A stretch of 64,000 nt of DNA from Lachnospiraceae bacterium (lineage in GTDB: Bacteria > Bacillota > Clostridia > Lachnospirales > Lachnospiraceae): contig QXWO01000017.1 of NCBI GenBank assembly GCA_009911035.1, positions 33,107 to 97,106 on the forward strand, given 5' to 3'. Below, in pieces: positions 16,565 through 25,037 of the stretch. Both the position numbers and the translations under genes were made by a program. Numbering within the stretch: the stretch's first letter is position 1; every line of letters begins with the position of its first letter. The notes beneath the pieces are model-generated. The model worked only from the letters and a program-made list of their open reading frames with translations. It was not told the origin of the DNA and did no database searches.

Positions 16565-17608
16565 ATGGGTCACTTTAAAATTTATCAGGAAAACTATGCT
16601 GATGTAACTGTTGTGTCCAACATTTTCATAGACCAGTATATGAAAGATGCCAACGACGCCCAGTTAAAAATATACCTGTATCTGCTCCGGGTCATGGGGG
16701 CCGGACTGTGCACCAGTGTTTCGGATATTGCAGACCAGTTCAACCATACGGAAAAGGACGTGGTCAGGGCTCTTAAATATTGGGAAAAGAACCGCCTTTT
16801 ATCTTTGGAATATGACGAAGGGAAAAATATTTCCGGCATCCGTCTTCTATCCATTGTCAAAAGCCCCATAAAGGATGTCCACCCACTTGCTTCCGTGGTC
16901 CAGCTTCCTGCCAAAAATGAAGCGCCTCCTGCAAAAGCAGATTTGTCCAAGCCTGTTTACAGTCTCGACCAATTAAAAGAATTCCAGAACAATGAGGAGA
17001 CAGCCCAGATTATTTTTGTTGCGGAGCAGTATATCGGCAGGCCCTTAAGTCCTTCCGAAATCAACACCATCCTCTTTTTCTCGGACAAGCTTGGATTTTC
17101 CGAGGACTTAATTGATTATCTGATTCAATACTGCGTAGGCCGTGAGAAGAAGGATTTCCGGTACATAGAAAAGGTTGCTTTAAGCTGGGCGGAGGCAGGC
17201 ATCACCACCCCCGGCCAGGCGTCAAAGCTTGCGGGAAAATATGACAAAATTGTCTATGACATCATGAAAGCTTTAGGCAAACCGGGCACTCCCACCAAAG
17301 CGGAGGCAGGATTTGCCACCAAATGGACAAAGGAACTGGGATTTGCCAAAGAGATTATTTTAGAAGCATGCAGCCGTACAGTTATGGCTACAGACAAGCA
17401 CCGCTTTGAATATGCAGACAGCATTTTAAGCAGCTGGGCCAAAAAGAATGTACGCATCAAGGCCGATATCAGCGCCCTTGATGAAGCTTACGCCAAAAAT
17501 AAATCCTCCGCCCCCAGGTTACAGAACACTTCCTCCGGGCAGTTTAACCAGTTCATGCATACAAATTATGATTTTGAGGCGCTGGAAAAAGAAATCCTGA
17601 GCAATTAA
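16565..17608 (+). CDS. DnaD-domain replication initiation protein
   Basis: A 347-residue protein with an N-terminal winged-helix DnaD-like domain (SNIFIDQYMKDANDAQLKIY, DIADQFNHTEKDVVRALKYW) and two tandem DnaB_2/DnaD C-terminal domains: PLSPSEINTILFFSDKLGF...SWAEAGI at ~155-215 and a second ending YADSILSSWAKKNV near 295. DnaD proteins remodel DNA and help load the replicative helicase at oriC and at restart sites. The start is the ATG at 16565 with AAGGGGGG 6 bases upstream; a GTG 10 codons upstream is less likely. It is followed closely by the helicase-loader gene, and a DnaA-box cluster lies upstream. Confidence 0.85.
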   Translation: MGHFKIYQENYADVTVVSNIFIDQYMKDANDAQLKIYLYLLRVMGAGLCTSVSDIADQFNHTEKDVVRALKYWEKNRLLSLEYDEGKNISGIRLLSIVKSPIKDVHPLASVVQLPAKNEAPPAKADLSKPVYSLDQLKEFQNNEETAQIIFVAEQYIGRPLSPSEINTILFFSDKLGFSEDLIDYLIQYCVGREKKDFRYIEKVALSWAEAGITTPGQASKLAGKYDKIVYDIMKALGKPGTPTKAEAGFATKWTKELGFAKEIILEACSRTVMATDKHRFEYADSILSSWAKKNVRIKADISALDEAYAKNKSSAPRLQNTSSGQFNQFMHTNYDFEALEKEILSN

Positions 17609-17633
17609 AGCACAGCCGTAAGGAGAATTCACT

Positions 17634-18605
17634 GTGGCACTGACTAACTCTCAATATGACGCAATTATGCGTGAATATGAATACAGACAAAACAGAAACA
17701 GGCACCTGCTTGATGAGCGCACCGCATTTATCTACAAAAACGTGGACGGTTACCGGGAATTGTCTGAATCCATTGCTGCCATATCCGTTTCCCAGGGCAG
17801 GAAACTGTTAGAGGGCGACGACTATGCTCTGGAGGATTTAAGAACTTCCTTACGCAGCCTTTCTTCCATGAAAGACCAGCTCCTTACAGGCGCCGGCTAT
17901 CCGGCTGATTACCTGGCCCCCATTTACGACTGTCCTGACTGTAAGGATACCGGATATATCAACGGCGTGAAATGCCACTGTTTCAGGCAGGCAGTCATTG
18001 ACCTGCTCTACGAACAGTCAGGCATCCGGGACATGCTGGAAAAAGAAAATTTCAGTATGCTTTCTTATGACTATTATCAGGGAGAAGACCTTGAGCGTTT
18101 TGGAAAAACCGTAAATGCATGCAGAAATTTCATAAAAACTTTCGATACAGACTATCAAAATTTATTCTTTTATGGTACAGTGGGTACGGGCAAATCTTTT
18201 TTGTCCGGCTGCATTGCCAAAGAGCTGATAGAAAGCGGCCACTCCGTTATTTATTTCAGCGCGGCCGGGCTTTTTGAAACCATATCCAGAAATATGTTTG
18301 ATTATAAATATAAAGAAGATGCTTTAAGTCTGGGGGGGGATCTGCGCGACAGTGATTTGCTGATCATCGACGATTTGGGAACTGAATACCATAAATCCAC
18401 AGCTCCTTCCGTGTTGTTTTCCCTTTTGAACCAGCGGCATCTTTGTAAAAAATCTACCATCATCTCCACCAACCTGTCTTTGGAAGACCTGTTAAACCGC
18501 TACTCAGACCGGGTTTTTTCCCGGATAACAAATCAATACAGTATCTGCAAATTTACCGGACCTGACATCCGGACCTTAAAAAAAAGACTGCAAAACAGAA
18601 AGTGA
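17634..18605 (+). CDS. DnaC/DnaI-like helicase-loader ATPase
   Basis: A 323-residue AAA+ ATPase of the DnaC/DnaI family that loads the replicative helicase. It has an N-terminal helical region, then a Zn-binding cluster (Cys100, Cys103, Cys114, Cys116: CPDCKDTG...KCHCF), Walker A GTVGTGKS at 181-188 and Walker B LLIIDDLGTE at 242-251. The arginine-rich end contains YSDRVFSRITNQ. The start is GTG at 17634 with AAGGAG upstream. It sits 25 bp after the dnaD-like gene and 8 bp before prs, so the three form an operon. Confidence 0.88.
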   Translation: MALTNSQYDAIMREYEYRQNRNRHLLDERTAFIYKNVDGYRELSESIAAISVSQGRKLLEGDDYALEDLRTSLRSLSSMKDQLLTGAGYPADYLAPIYDCPDCKDTGYINGVKCHCFRQAVIDLLYEQSGIRDMLEKENFSMLSYDYYQGEDLERFGKTVNACRNFIKTFDTDYQNLFFYGTVGTGKSFLSGCIAKELIESGHSVIYFSAAGLFETISRNMFDYKYKEDALSLGGDLRDSDLLIIDDLGTEYHKSTAPSVLFSLLNQRHLCKKSTIISTNLSLEDLLNRYSDRVFSRITNQYSICKFTGPDIRTLKKRLQNRK

Positions 18606-18613
18606 GGTACTTT

Positions 18614-19804
18614 ATGTCCCAGCGCGAAGAAAAGAGAAATTTGGAAACGATACCCGTAGGATCGCTTGGCATCATTCCCTTAGAAGGGTGTAAGTCTCTC
18701 GGCCAGAAGGTAGACGACTATCTGGTAAGATGGCGTACCGTCCGTGAAAGCGAGCACAAAGAAAGCCTTGCATTTGCCGGATACCAGAGAGATTCTTACA
18801 TTTTAAAGGCCAAAGTCCCCCGTTTCGGCTCCGGCGAGGCAAAAGGAATGATTCTTGAATCTGTCCGCGGCACAGATCTGTACCTTCTCGTAGATGTAGC
18901 CAACTACAGTCTGACTTACTCCCTGTGCGGCCATGAAAACCATATGTCCCCTGACGATCACTATCAGGATTTAAAGAGGATCATCGCGGCTGTAGGCGGA
19001 AAAGCACGGCGCATCACTGTTATCATGCCTTTTCTTTATGAAAGCAGACAGCATAAAAGAACGGCCAGGGAATCCTTAGACTGTGCCCTTGCCTTACAGG
19101 AAATGGTGCATATGGGTGTGGACAATATCATCACTTTCGACGCCCACGATCCCAGAGTCCAGAACGCCATCCCCCTGCACGGATTTGAAACCGTGCAGCC
19201 TGCGTACCAGTTTATCAAAGGTCTGTTAAAGCATGTAAAGGATCTGCAGATCGATTCCAACCACATGATGGTGATCAGCCCGGACGAGGGCGGCATGAGC
19301 CGGGCAATCTATATTGCTAACGTGCTTGGCCTTGACATGGGTATGTTCTATAAGCGCAGGGACTATACCCGCGTAGTAAACGGCAGAAATCCTATTGTAG
19401 CCCACGAATTTTTAGGCTCCTCTGTGGAAGGCAAGGACATGGTCATTATTGACGATATGATTTCTTCCGGGGAAAGTGTTCTTGAGGTTGCTACCGCCCT
19501 GAAAGAACGCAAAGCACGCAAAATTTTCATCTGCGCTACTTTTGGCTTATTTACCAACGGTCTGGACCGCTTTGACAAGGCCTATGAAAACGGCATCATT
19601 GACAGGGTGCTTACGACCAATTTAATTTATCAGACCCCGGAACTATTAGAACGGAAATGGTATATTGACTGCGATATGAGCAAATACATTGCATACCTGA
19701 TTGACACCTTAAACCACGACGCTTCCATCAGCGACCTGCTCAACCCCAACGAGCGTATTCAGGAAGTCGTTGCCAAATATAAAAACGGGGAAGTCATTAA
19801 ATAA
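18614..19804 (+). CDS. prs: Ribose-phosphate pyrophosphokinase, long clostridial form
   Basis: A 396-residue PRPP synthase making 5-phosphoribosyl diphosphate from ribose-5-P and ATP for nucleotide, His and Trp synthesis. The PRPP-binding loop is DMVIIDDMISSGESVLEV near 280-297; MPFLYESRQHKRTARES and FDAHDPRVQNAIP match the family flexible-loop and metal-binding regions. It is ~80 residues longer than the usual ~315-residue enzyme, with extra sequence at the N-terminus and around the catalytic loop. GAGG lies before the ATG at 18614; an in-frame GTG four codons earlier overlaps the previous stop. A hairpin follows. Confidence 0.9.
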   Translation: MSQREEKRNLETIPVGSLGIIPLEGCKSLGQKVDDYLVRWRTVRESEHKESLAFAGYQRDSYILKAKVPRFGSGEAKGMILESVRGTDLYLLVDVANYSLTYSLCGHENHMSPDDHYQDLKRIIAAVGGKARRITVIMPFLYESRQHKRTARESLDCALALQEMVHMGVDNIITFDAHDPRVQNAIPLHGFETVQPAYQFIKGLLKHVKDLQIDSNHMMVISPDEGGMSRAIYIANVLGLDMGMFYKRRDYTRVVNGRNPIVAHEFLGSSVEGKDMVIIDDMISSGESVLEVATALKERKARKIFICATFGLFTNGLDRFDKAYENGIIDRVLTTNLIYQTPELLERKWYIDCDMSKYIAYLIDTLNHDASISDLLNPNERIQEVVAKYKNGEVIK

Positions 19805-19831
19805 CTCCCCCAACCAATCAGCAAATCACTA

Positions 19832-19861
19832 CAGCCGGAACGGGTAACACCGCTCCGGCTG
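19832..19861. terminator. Hairpin terminator after prs
   Basis: The stem CAGCCGGAaCGG / CCGcTCCGGCTG (one mismatch) with a 6-base loop lies 28 bases after the prs stop, followed by ATTATTACA. Repeat copy 2 abuts it, and the convergent membrane-protein gene ends at 19911, so it can serve both strands. Confidence 0.65.
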
Positions 19862-19865
19862 ATTA

Positions 19866-19906
19866 TTACAATAAGCTGTCTCGCAAAGCGTGGCAGCGTT
19901 TGTTTT
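19866..19906 (-). repeat. 39-bp stop-associated palindrome (copy 2)
   Basis: Read on the minus strand it begins AACAAACGCTGCC and ends GCTTATTGTAA, with an imperfect 10-bp hairpin in the middle. It begins 5 bases after the stop codon of the membrane-protein gene ending at 19911 and runs into the hairpin at 19832-19861. Confidence 0.85.
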
Positions 19907-19910
19907 TAAA

Positions 19911-21641
19911 TCATATTGTATATACGTACAGCACATAGGGTGATTTGTCATTTCTGTATGTGCCTGCCAGCGTCAGCCCTTTCTCCTTAGCGTTGGCCAG
20001 CTCAATTCTTGAAAAAATATAGCGCCCTCCAAGTTCTTTAAATGCGTCCACATCAATATAAATATCCCTGTCGGTAACGCTGTAACTCCGGGAGGCATTG
20101 ACAATAGACAAATCCGTTCCCGAATACAGATAGGCCCGGGCCCCCCAACTGTCAAAATATTCCCTGCTCTCCTCCACCCGGTCAAGTGCCGGCGCAATAA
20201 TTCTGCGGAAAGCCTCCTTATAACTCTGGGAATAAAATCCCAGATACCCATCCAGCGTGGCAATCCCGTTATACTCTAAAACCGCCGGATAAAATCCGTA
20301 CGCCGCGGCCCACTGCCCCTCATATCCGATGTCTTTTTTGGCTTCTTCAAACAGCTCCGCAGAGTAAAATTCCCCAAAATTCAACTGGTCTGTCTGTGCC
20401 CCTTTCAGGTACATATATGCCTGGCTAAAGCAGGTGTGGTACAGATCATTATAGCGGGTCCCTGAAAGCACAATGATAAGCACTGCCCCCAGTGCCAGCA
20501 GATTGGCCAGAACCTCTCCTGCCGCCTTTTTGCTGTCATAGAGACGTTTCAGTGCGAAGAAGAAAGCGGCATACCAGACAAACGGGCTGAAAAATACCGT
20601 CCGGTTAAACTGCCACCCGGTAAGCGGCGGGCACAGTGCCTCCACAACATTCCTAAAACCTTCCCAGTAATAAATCCCATACACCACGCTGTTAAAAACA
20701 AGCACCAGTGCCAGCAGATTATATACATCCTGGAAAATCCCTTTTATATTTCTGCTCCTGATATAGCTGAAATTCAAATAAAAAAAGTAAAGTACACAGA
20801 CAGGCAGTACCAAAAAGGTATGTACGCTTTCTGCGTGAAACATTCCTTTGGCAAAAACCTCTCCTATAGTTTTCACAATTTCCCCTGCCGTAAAGCTTCC
20901 TGCCTCCATGGTGGTACGGATGGTCACTTCATCCCCCAAAAGCATCGTGCCGAACAGCCGGTACTCACAGACAACACAGCCTGCCGCCAGCACAATGACT
21001 GCGGCAAGGATCCTTCCGGGAAACTTCCTGTCCTTTGCCCATAGCCAGATAAACGCAGCCGCCATATAGGCCAGGATAAACAGGCCGAAATATGAAAAGT
21101 AAGAAAGAAGGGGATAAAAAAATAATGCCGCATACCATCTTATCCCAGGCTCCCTGTAAATTTTCCTTAAAAGATAAACGGCTAAGGGTATTGATGCAAA
21201 AGGGATGCCGAAAGCCGGAAACACATTGAGGATACCGTAGGCAAGCCCGGAAAGATAAACCAGCGGCTTATATCTTTCATACCCTTCCCCCAGCACATCT
21301 CCTGCCAGCCAAATGCAGGAAAGCAGAGCAATCACAATTTTAAGCAGATACCCGGCAATATACGCCGGATATGCCGGAAGGATCATGTACAGCATGGTAT
21401 ATAAAGAAAATTCCGCCGGAAGAGTGTCCCTGCTGATTCCTCCAAGGAACGGCACATCCACCCCATGGCGCCAGAAAGTCCCCGTATTTTTCATCATCTG
21501 AAATTGGGGAATAAAAAGATCCAGGTTGTCATGAACCGCAATGACGCTTTGTTCCCCACAAAGAAAAAATACCAGCCCGGCAGACAGGATAAATCCAAAT
21601 ACAATAAACAGATACCAGCGCGAAACCAGCTTTCTCAACAT
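19911..21641 (-). CDS. Polytopic membrane protein, YfhO/DUF6044-like putative glycosyltransferase
   Basis: A 576-residue protein with about 11-13 hydrophobic helices over the first ~400 residues and a non-membrane C-terminal part. The first extracellular loop (VIAVHDNLDLFIPQFQMMKN, with an HDNLD motif) and the PAEFSLYTMLY segment resemble GT-C-type enzymes such as YfhO that transfer a sugar from a lipid carrier. It overlaps the upstream GT2 gene by 7 bp, with AGGAGGAAGA before its ATG. In Bacillus a CsbB (GT2) and YfhO pair glycosylates lipoteichoic acid, and this pair may act likewise. The family call is tentative; the acceptor is unknown. Confidence 0.6.
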   Translation of the reverse strand: MLRKLVSRWYLFIVFGFILSAGLVFFLCGEQSVIAVHDNLDLFIPQFQMMKNTGTFWRHGVDVPFLGGISRDTLPAEFSLYTMLYMILPAYPAYIAGYLLKIVIALLSCIWLAGDVLGEGYERYKPLVYLSGLAYGILNVFPAFGIPFASIPLAVYLLRKIYREPGIRWYAALFFYPLLSYFSYFGLFILAYMAAAFIWLWAKDRKFPGRILAAVIVLAAGCVVCEYRLFGTMLLGDEVTIRTTMEAGSFTAGEIVKTIGEVFAKGMFHAESVHTFLVLPVCVLYFFYLNFSYIRSRNIKGIFQDVYNLLALVLVFNSVVYGIYYWEGFRNVVEALCPPLTGWQFNRTVFFSPFVWYAAFFFALKRLYDSKKAAGEVLANLLALGAVLIIVLSGTRYNDLYHTCFSQAYMYLKGAQTDQLNFGEFYSAELFEEAKKDIGYEGQWAAAYGFYPAVLEYNGIATLDGYLGFYSQSYKEAFRRIIAPALDRVEESREYFDSWGARAYLYSGTDLSIVNASRSYSVTDRDIYIDVDAFKELGGRYIFSRIELANAKEKGLTLAGTYRNDKSPYVLYVYTI

Positions 21642-22588
21642 TCTTCCTCCTGCTTCGCCTTACGTTTTTCTTTTTCGCACACAAGGGTAAGGCGGTACTC
21701 AAAGTCCCTTCGGTTCTTCATTGCCATATTGGACAGGATAAGCCCCGCAAAGAAAGACTGTATCGCTGCCATCACTACAAATCCGCAGACGATTAGAGTT
21801 GGGAACTTGAGCACCAGCCCCGTTCTTAAATACTCTAAAAGTACCGGAATAAAAAATAACAGCGCTATGGCCGTGAGAACCAGCGACAAAATACTGAAAA
21901 ACCCAAAAGGCTTATAATCCCGGTAAAGTCTGAAAATCGTACCAAGAACCCGGAATCCGTCGGAATAGGTATTTAACTTGGATACGCTGCCCTCGGGCCT
22001 GTCCCTGTATTCCACAATCACATTTTCTATCTGCATATGGTTATATACTGCATGAATCGTCATCTCCGTCTCTATCTCAAATCCCTTTGACAGAACCGGA
22101 AAGGTCTTTACGAACCCGTAGCTGAATGCACGGAATCCTGTCATAATATCCTTGATCTCACAGCCAAACAGATGATTAATGCTGGCTCGCACCAGAGAAT
22201 TCCCCAGGTTGTGGAAGGGCCGCTTATTTTCCTCAAAATACGTGGAGGAAAGACGATCCCCCACCACCATATCCGCATTGCGGCAGAGCACCTTTTCCAC
22301 CATCTTCGGCGCAAATTCCATAGGGTAAGTGTCATCCCCGTCTACCATAATATAACATTGGGCCTCGATCTCCCGGAACATCCGCCGGATAACATTTCCC
22401 TTGCCCTGCATATACTCATCACGCACAACCGCCCCTTCCTCTCTGGCGATCCGGGCAGTCTGGTCTGTGGAATTATTATCGTATACATAAATCACTGCCT
22501 CCGGCAGGGCCGCCTTCGCATCCCTGATAACCTTGGCAATGGTTTTTTCCTCATTATAACATGGGATCAAAACTGCAATCTTGTCCAT
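21635..22588 (-). CDS. GT2 glycosyltransferase, polyprenyl-phosphate sugar synthase type
   Basis: A 317-residue family-2 glycosyltransferase. Nucleotide-sugar and metal motifs are PCYNEEKTI (~9-17), DNNSTDQTARIA (~37-48) and MVDGDDTYPMEF (~86-97, DxD-like). Two C-terminal membrane helices at about 232-252 and 262-285 anchor it, as in GtrB, CsbB and dolichol-phosphate-mannose synthase relatives. It probably moves a sugar from a nucleotide donor to undecaprenyl phosphate. The YfhO-like gene begins inside its last codons, which suggests the pair works as one glycosylation unit. GAGGAAATATTT precedes the ATG. Confidence 0.85.
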   Translation of the reverse strand: MDKIAVLIPCYNEEKTIAKVIRDAKAALPEAVIYVYDNNSTDQTARIAREEGAVVRDEYMQGKGNVIRRMFREIEAQCYIMVDGDDTYPMEFAPKMVEKVLCRNADMVVGDRLSSTYFEENKRPFHNLGNSLVRASINHLFGCEIKDIMTGFRAFSYGFVKTFPVLSKGFEIETEMTIHAVYNHMQIENVIVEYRDRPEGSVSKLNTYSDGFRVLGTIFRLYRDYKPFGFFSILSLVLTAIALLFFIPVLLEYLRTGLVLKFPTLIVCGFVVMAAIQSFFAGLILSNMAMKNRRDFEYRLTLVCEKEKRKAKQEEEC

Positions 22589-22780
22589 AAATATTTCCTC
22601 TTCTTCTCTGCAATTACAAATTTTTTTCGTACTGATTTTACCATTTTATCAGAGATTAGGCACAAAGTCCAGAAATACCCAAATATGGCCGTCGCATTAT
22701 TGATTCAGCCCTTGCCAAAATCCAGTTCATCCTTTATACTTAATATGCTTTTATTTACCAAAAAAGGAATTGAAACGAAC

Positions 22781-23521
22781 ATGATTAGAATTATTTTAGT
22801 TGCCCTCTTTGTCATCTTATTTTTAGTTTTGAGCATTCCCCTGTTGATTGCAGAGTGGATAATCGGAAAGTACAATATAGACTTAAAGAACAGAAGTTCT
22901 CTGGCTATCGTAAACTGGGCCTTCCGGGTGTGTCTGTTTTTAACAGGTGCGGAGATTATCGTGAAGGGGGAAGAAAATGTCCCCAGGGATGTGCCTGTTT
23001 TGTATATCGGCAATCACAGAAGTTATTTTGATATTCTGATTACTTATGTAAGGGTTCCCCGTCCCACCGGTTACATTGCCAAAAAGGAAATGTTAAGATG
23101 GCCTCTCCTTGTAAACTGGATGCGGAATCTCCACTGCCTTTTTCTTGACAGGAATGATCTCAAGCAGGGGCTTAAGACTATCCTTACCGCCATTGACAAA
23201 ATAAAATCCGGTATTTCCATCTGTATTTTCCCGGAAGGTACCAGAAATAAGGTGAACCATACCTTTATGGAGTTCCATGAAGGCAGCTTTAAGATCGCTG
23301 CCAAGACCGGATGCCCCATTATTCCCATGACGCTTTACAATTCTGCGGATATTTTTGAGGATCACCTGCCCAAAATCAAAAAGACCCGTGTCATTCTGGA
23401 ATACGGAAAGCCTGTTTATATGAAAGATTTATCTAAAGAGGAGCAGAAAAGAATCGGTGCTTATACACAGAAAATTATCGAAGATACATACTTTAAGATC
23501 AAAGAAGAAGCAGGTTTTTAG
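22781..23521 (+). CDS. 1-acyl-sn-glycerol-3-phosphate acyltransferase (PlsC family)
   Basis: A 246-residue PlsC-family acyltransferase that makes phosphatidic acid from lysophosphatidate. An N-terminal membrane helix (ILVALFVILFLVLSIPLLIA) is followed by the four block motifs: GNHRSYFD with the catalytic HX4D near residue 78, FLDRND, IFPEGTRNK and IIPMTLYNS. The open frame extends ~200 codons further upstream but only over the divergent GT2 gene; the ATG at 22781, with AAGGAA ~11 bases upstream, gives normal family length. The stop codon lies in the loop of a terminator hairpin. Confidence 0.88.
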   Translation: MIRIILVALFVILFLVLSIPLLIAEWIIGKYNIDLKNRSSLAIVNWAFRVCLFLTGAEIIVKGEENVPRDVPVLYIGNHRSYFDILITYVRVPRPTGYIAKKEMLRWPLLVNWMRNLHCLFLDRNDLKQGLKTILTAIDKIKSGISICIFPEGTRNKVNHTFMEFHEGSFKIAAKTGCPIIPMTLYNSADIFEDHLPKIKKTRVILEYGKPVYMKDLSKEEQKRIGAYTQKIIEDTYFKIKEEAGF

Positions 23522-23537
23522 CCTGCTTCTTTGGTTC
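23505..23537 (+). terminator. Terminator overlapping the plsC stop codon
   Basis: AAGAAGCAGG and CCTGCTTCTT form a perfect 10-bp stem around the loop TTTTTAG, which contains the TAG stop of the acyltransferase. TTGGTT follows. It lies between the convergent acyltransferase and murF genes. Confidence 0.7.
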
Positions 23538-23553
23538 CTGCTGTGTGAATAAG

Positions 23554-24960
23554 CTAACTATAGTTCTTTAAAAATTCCACAGCCTTTTCAAACTGCATCC
23601 CATGAGAAGCTTTCACAAGCACAGTGTCTCCTTTTTTAAGAATACCGGGCAGTCCTTCCAGCATAGCTTCCCTTGTATCAAAATAATAGATTTCCGTTTT
23701 TCTTCCACTCCCTGCGGCCTTATTTTTTTCCACAGCCGCTTCATACATATTCCGGGAGAGAGTTCCCGTGCAGACCAGCACCTCAATTCCCTTTTCCACC
23801 ACATAGGCCCCGGTTTCGGCATGCAGTTCCTTTTCATTTACCCCAAGCTCAAACATATCCCCCAGCACTGCTACCCTTCTGCCAAGAGCCATGGCCAGCA
23901 GATCAACAGCCGCCCGCATGGAGGCCGGGTTGGCGTTGTAACAATCGTCTATCAGTGTGCAGAAAGGCAGGGAAAGGACGTTGCTTCTGCCGCTGACGGT
24001 TTTTGCCTCTGCAATTCCCCGGCGGATCTCCTGCACGCTAAGTCCCATCTGCATCCCCACTCCTACTGCGGCCAGAGCATCTGTTACCATATGAATTCCC
24101 GGAAGCGGAATCTCTATGGGAAATACTTCAAGGTTTCCATGGACAACCACATTTGTCCCGAAAAGACCTTTGCTTAAAACATCCGAACCATAGATTTCAT
24201 TGACAGGGCTCATTCCGAAATGAACGGGCTTACGTTTTCCTGTTTTCCCTATACGGCGCAGCATATCGTCATCACCGTTTACAAACACATATCCGTCCGG
24301 GTTCATGTAGTCAAAAATCTCCGATTTTGCTTGTAGAATCCCTTCCCTTGAGCCCAGATTTTCCAAATGGCACTGGCCGATATTGGTCATCACGCAAATG
24401 TCAGGCCGTGCAATTTTACTTAAGCGGTGCATCTCTCCGAAACCGCTGATTCCCATTTCCAGCACGGCAATCTGATGTTCCTCCCGGATGGACAGTACCG
24501 TAAGGGGAAGCCCCACTTCATTGTTAAAATTGCCCTGGGTTTTCAAAACATGATACTTCATGGAAAGCACGGAGGCTATCAGTTCTTTGGTGCTGGTTTT
24601 CCCTACACTTCCTGTAATTCCAACCACCCAGATGTCAAGTTGCTGTCTGTAGTATCCTGCAATGTCCTTCAAAGCCTTGAAGGAATCCTCCACCAAAATA
24701 TATGGGATTCCGACATGCTCCGGTGCTTCCTCACAGACCACACCCAACGCACCTTTTTCCGCAACCGCCGGGATAAAGGTATGGCCGTCCACCCGCTCGC
24801 CTCTGGTGGCAATAAATATGCCGCCCGGTTCTATTTTCCGGGAATCAATTACCACACAGGAAGCTTCTTCCTGCCCCGGCGCTTTTTCTTCCGTCTGTAC
24901 CGCTCCATACAACGTACCCTTACAGGCTTTCGCTATATTTTCCAAAGTCATATTTTTCAT
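23554..24960 (-). CDS. murF: UDP-N-acetylmuramoyl-tripeptide--D-alanyl-D-alanine ligase
   Basis: A 468-residue Mur ligase joining D-Ala-D-Ala to UDP-MurNAc-tripeptide, the last cytoplasmic stem step. Motifs: VVIDSRKIEPGGIFIA in the N-terminal domain, P-loop GITGSVGKTSTKEL, EMGISGFGEMHRLS, TNIGQCHLENLGS, and DDCYNANPASMRAAVD. The start is taken at the ATG at 24960 (MKNMTLENIAKA); an ATG at 24972 is also possible. A strong hairpin lies immediately upstream. It follows ddl, which makes its D-Ala-D-Ala substrate, by ~77 bp; the pairing is common. Confidence 0.95.
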   Translation of the reverse strand: MKNMTLENIAKACKGTLYGAVQTEEKAPGQEEASCVVIDSRKIEPGGIFIATRGERVDGHTFIPAVAEKGALGVVCEEAPEHVGIPYILVEDSFKALKDIAGYYRQQLDIWVVGITGSVGKTSTKELIASVLSMKYHVLKTQGNFNNEVGLPLTVLSIREEHQIAVLEMGISGFGEMHRLSKIARPDICVMTNIGQCHLENLGSREGILQAKSEIFDYMNPDGYVFVNGDDDMLRRIGKTGKRKPVHFGMSPVNEIYGSDVLSKGLFGTNVVVHGNLEVFPIEIPLPGIHMVTDALAAVGVGMQMGLSVQEIRRGIAEAKTVSGRSNVLSLPFCTLIDDCYNANPASMRAAVDLLAMALGRRVAVLGDMFELGVNEKELHAETGAYVVEKGIEVLVCTGTLSRNMYEAAVEKNKAAGSGRKTEIYYFDTREAMLEGLPGILKKGDTVLVKASHGMQFEKAVEFLKNYS

Positions 24961-24978
24961 ATTTATACCCATGCCTTT

Positions 24979-25003
24979 CCCGCATGGGCCCTTCCCATGC
25001 GGG
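24979..25003 (-). promoter_or_regulatory. Hairpin at the murF translation start
   Basis: CCCGCATGGG / CCCATGCGGG is a perfect 10-bp stem with a 5-base loop, ending ~18 bases before the preferred murF ATG. On the mRNA, GGGAAAGG lies directly after the stem. There is no T-run, so it is not an intrinsic terminator; it could tune murF translation or mRNA processing. Confidence 0.5.
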
Positions 25004-25037
25004 AATAGGCCCAGAGTGTGTTTCAAAATTCATTTCC

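Noticed and set aside
22172-22780. Long N-terminal extension of the acyltransferase frame
   Set aside because: It overlaps the divergent GT2 gene, has no ribosome site, and the ATG at 22781 gives normal family length.
23541-23560. Degenerate copy of the 39-bp repeat after murF (GAATAAGCT)
   Set aside because: Only about 8 bases match, too few to count.
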